From the NCBI GenBank assembly GCA_021781625.1, contig JAJXWL010000138.1, forward strand, positions 1 through 5,647: a stretch of 5,647 nucleotides of DNA, in the 5' to 3' direction. A program made the translations under genes and the position numbers. The DNA is from a bacterium (lineage in GTDB: Bacteria > Spirochaetota > Spirochaetia > JABEVK01). The notes under the pieces were generated by a model that had not been told where the DNA came from, searched no databases, and worked only from the letters and a program-made list of their open reading frames with translations. Positions within the stretch are counted from its first letter, which is position 1. Each line of letters begins with the position of its first letter. Shown here piece after piece: positions 4,937 to 5,647 of this stretch.

Positions 4937-5647
4937 ATGAGAGCATTTTCGGCACTGAGCAGTGTTTTCGTTTTAGGATTTTTCGCCTGCACTTCAACCA
5001 CCCCTAGCCCTACTCCTTCAGCCGCCGAGGCAGGACCTCAAGCCTTTACCCTTTCCGTACCTCCCGTCTGGCCTTACGATAATCTTCCCGTGAGTCCGGC
5101 GGTGATTGCCAGATTTCAACAAAAGATACAACGAATCATCGTGCTCTTTCAGCCTGGGTGGAGTTTTGATTCTCTTTTCGGCGATTATCCGGGTGCTGAA
5201 GGGGCCTCTTACGCCCCCCTAATTTCAACCCTACAAAAGTCTCCCACGGGCTTCTTACTCCAGGGACCCCGAACTAAACCATTTTCTTTAGCCAAGTTTT
5301 ATGCTTTAAATAGTCATTTTGCCAGTCTTCAAACGGGGTTTTATACCAACCAGTTACAAATTCATGCGGGGAACAATGATCAATTTGTCGCCTGGAGTCC
5401 CCAGGCGTCGTTGGTGATGGGATACTGGCCCTCTAAGCTTTTACCTGAAACTCGCTTAGCCCAGCAATACACGCTTTTTGATCACTACTTTGCGGCAACT
5501 TATGGGGGTGCTTTTTTAAACTTTCAATTCCTCATCGCGGCACAAGCCCCTGTCTTTTTAGCCGCCCCCTCCAACCTTGTGGCCGTTCCTCCCAATAATC
5601 AGAACCTTACGGTAACGGATCGTCCCGTTTCACCCGACGGGTTTGTG
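4937..5647 (+). CDS. Lipoprotein with an AcpA/phospholipase C-type phosphoesterase fold, probably inactive (partial, 3' end outside window)
   Basis: The visible 237 residues start with a lipoprotein signal peptide: Met-Arg, a hydrophobic core, and lipobox FFAC with Cys18, followed by a Ser/Thr/Pro-rich tether (19-36). The protein should be anchored in an envelope membrane. The rest follows the bacterial acid phosphatase/phospholipase C family (AcpA group, alkaline phosphatase superfamily). IQRIIVLFQPGWSFDSLFGDYPGAEG (64-89, in part) fits the family's 'VVVIxxENRSFDxxFG' start. TNQLQIHAGNNDQFVAW (137-153), LVMGYW (159-164) and LAQQYTLFDHYFAATYGGAFLNFQFL (174-199, in part) match later blocks. 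Key catalytic positions are changed. The metal-binding Glu-Asn is Pro73-Gly74. The nucleophile Ser/Thr of GGSFLNH is Ala192. The His after LN is Phe196. The frame is otherwise intact, with no stop or frameshift. The two Asp ligands of the C-terminal half lie beyond the window. The fold assignment is fairly confident; loss of activity is inferred from the replaced residues. Confidence 0.83.
   Translation, partial: MRAFSALSSVFVLGFFACTSTTPSPTPSAAEAGPQAFTLSVPPVWPYDNLPVSPAVIARFQQKIQRIIVLFQPGWSFDSLFGDYPGAEGASYAPLISTLQKSPTGFLLQGPRTKPFSLAKFYALNSHFASLQTGFYTNQLQIHAGNNDQFVAWSPQASLVMGYWPSKLLPETRLAQQYTLFDHYFAATYGGAFLNFQFLIAAQAPVFLAAPSNLVAVPPNNQNLTVTDRPVSPDGFV

Noticed and set aside
1..5647. Mobile elements, CRISPR, toxin-antitoxin or defence system
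   Set aside because: No transposase, direct-repeat array, small toxin-like pair or defence motif is visible on either strand; apart from the lipoprotein and the small acidic gene this is a housekeeping region.

Overview
The window looks like chromosomal DNA of a free-standing bacterium, most likely a spirochaete. The taxonomic call rests on memory of the families, not on a search. Era has a GRPSSGKST P-loop followed by SPVPQTTRN, the Rel protein has the block CYTILGVVHRLW...RFKDYIAMPK, and Rel is short (675 aa). All three resemble spirochaete versions. Base composition looks moderate (near 50% GC) and even across the window. I see no transposase, tRNA, rRNA, CRISPR array or phage gene.

Layout from left to right. 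A ClpP-type serine peptidase lies on the minus strand (10-612), and the start of another minus-strand gene overlaps its stop at the left edge. A 136-bp divergent gap follows, then the ribosome-assembly GTPase Era on the plus strand (749-1645), possibly read from a leaderless mRNA. Era converges, with 22 bp between the stops, on a bifunctional (p)ppGpp synthetase/hydrolase of the Rel/SpoT type on the minus strand (1668-3695). Upstream of rel is a 106-bp gap holding a good intrinsic terminator for the next minus-strand unit. That unit has two genes: a small acidic protein of unknown function (4490-4864) followed by a TruC-like tRNA pseudouridine synthase (3802-4473). A 72-bp divergent intergenic stretch (with the candidate promoters reaching into the start of the small gene) separates this pair from a plus-strand lipoprotein gene (4937 to the right edge), which is cut off by the window. 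No gene-free stretch exceeds 140 bp.

The five conserved genes deal with protein quality control (ClpP), ribosome maturation (Era), growth-rate and stringent control (Rel) and tRNA modification (TruC-like). This is a core 'translation and growth' neighbourhood, although the strand changes show at least four separate transcription units.

The most unusual item is the lipoprotein at the right edge. It has the clear framework of the AcpA/phospholipase C phosphoesterase family, but the positions expected for the metal ligands (Glu-Asn) and for the nucleophile (Ser/Thr) read Pro-Gly and Ala. It therefore looks like a surface-anchored pseudo-phosphatase. Other points of interest are the probable leaderless start of era, the non-ATG start of the pseudouridine synthase, a shortened helical linker in Rel, and a charged N-terminal extension of ClpP encoded across an A8 tract.
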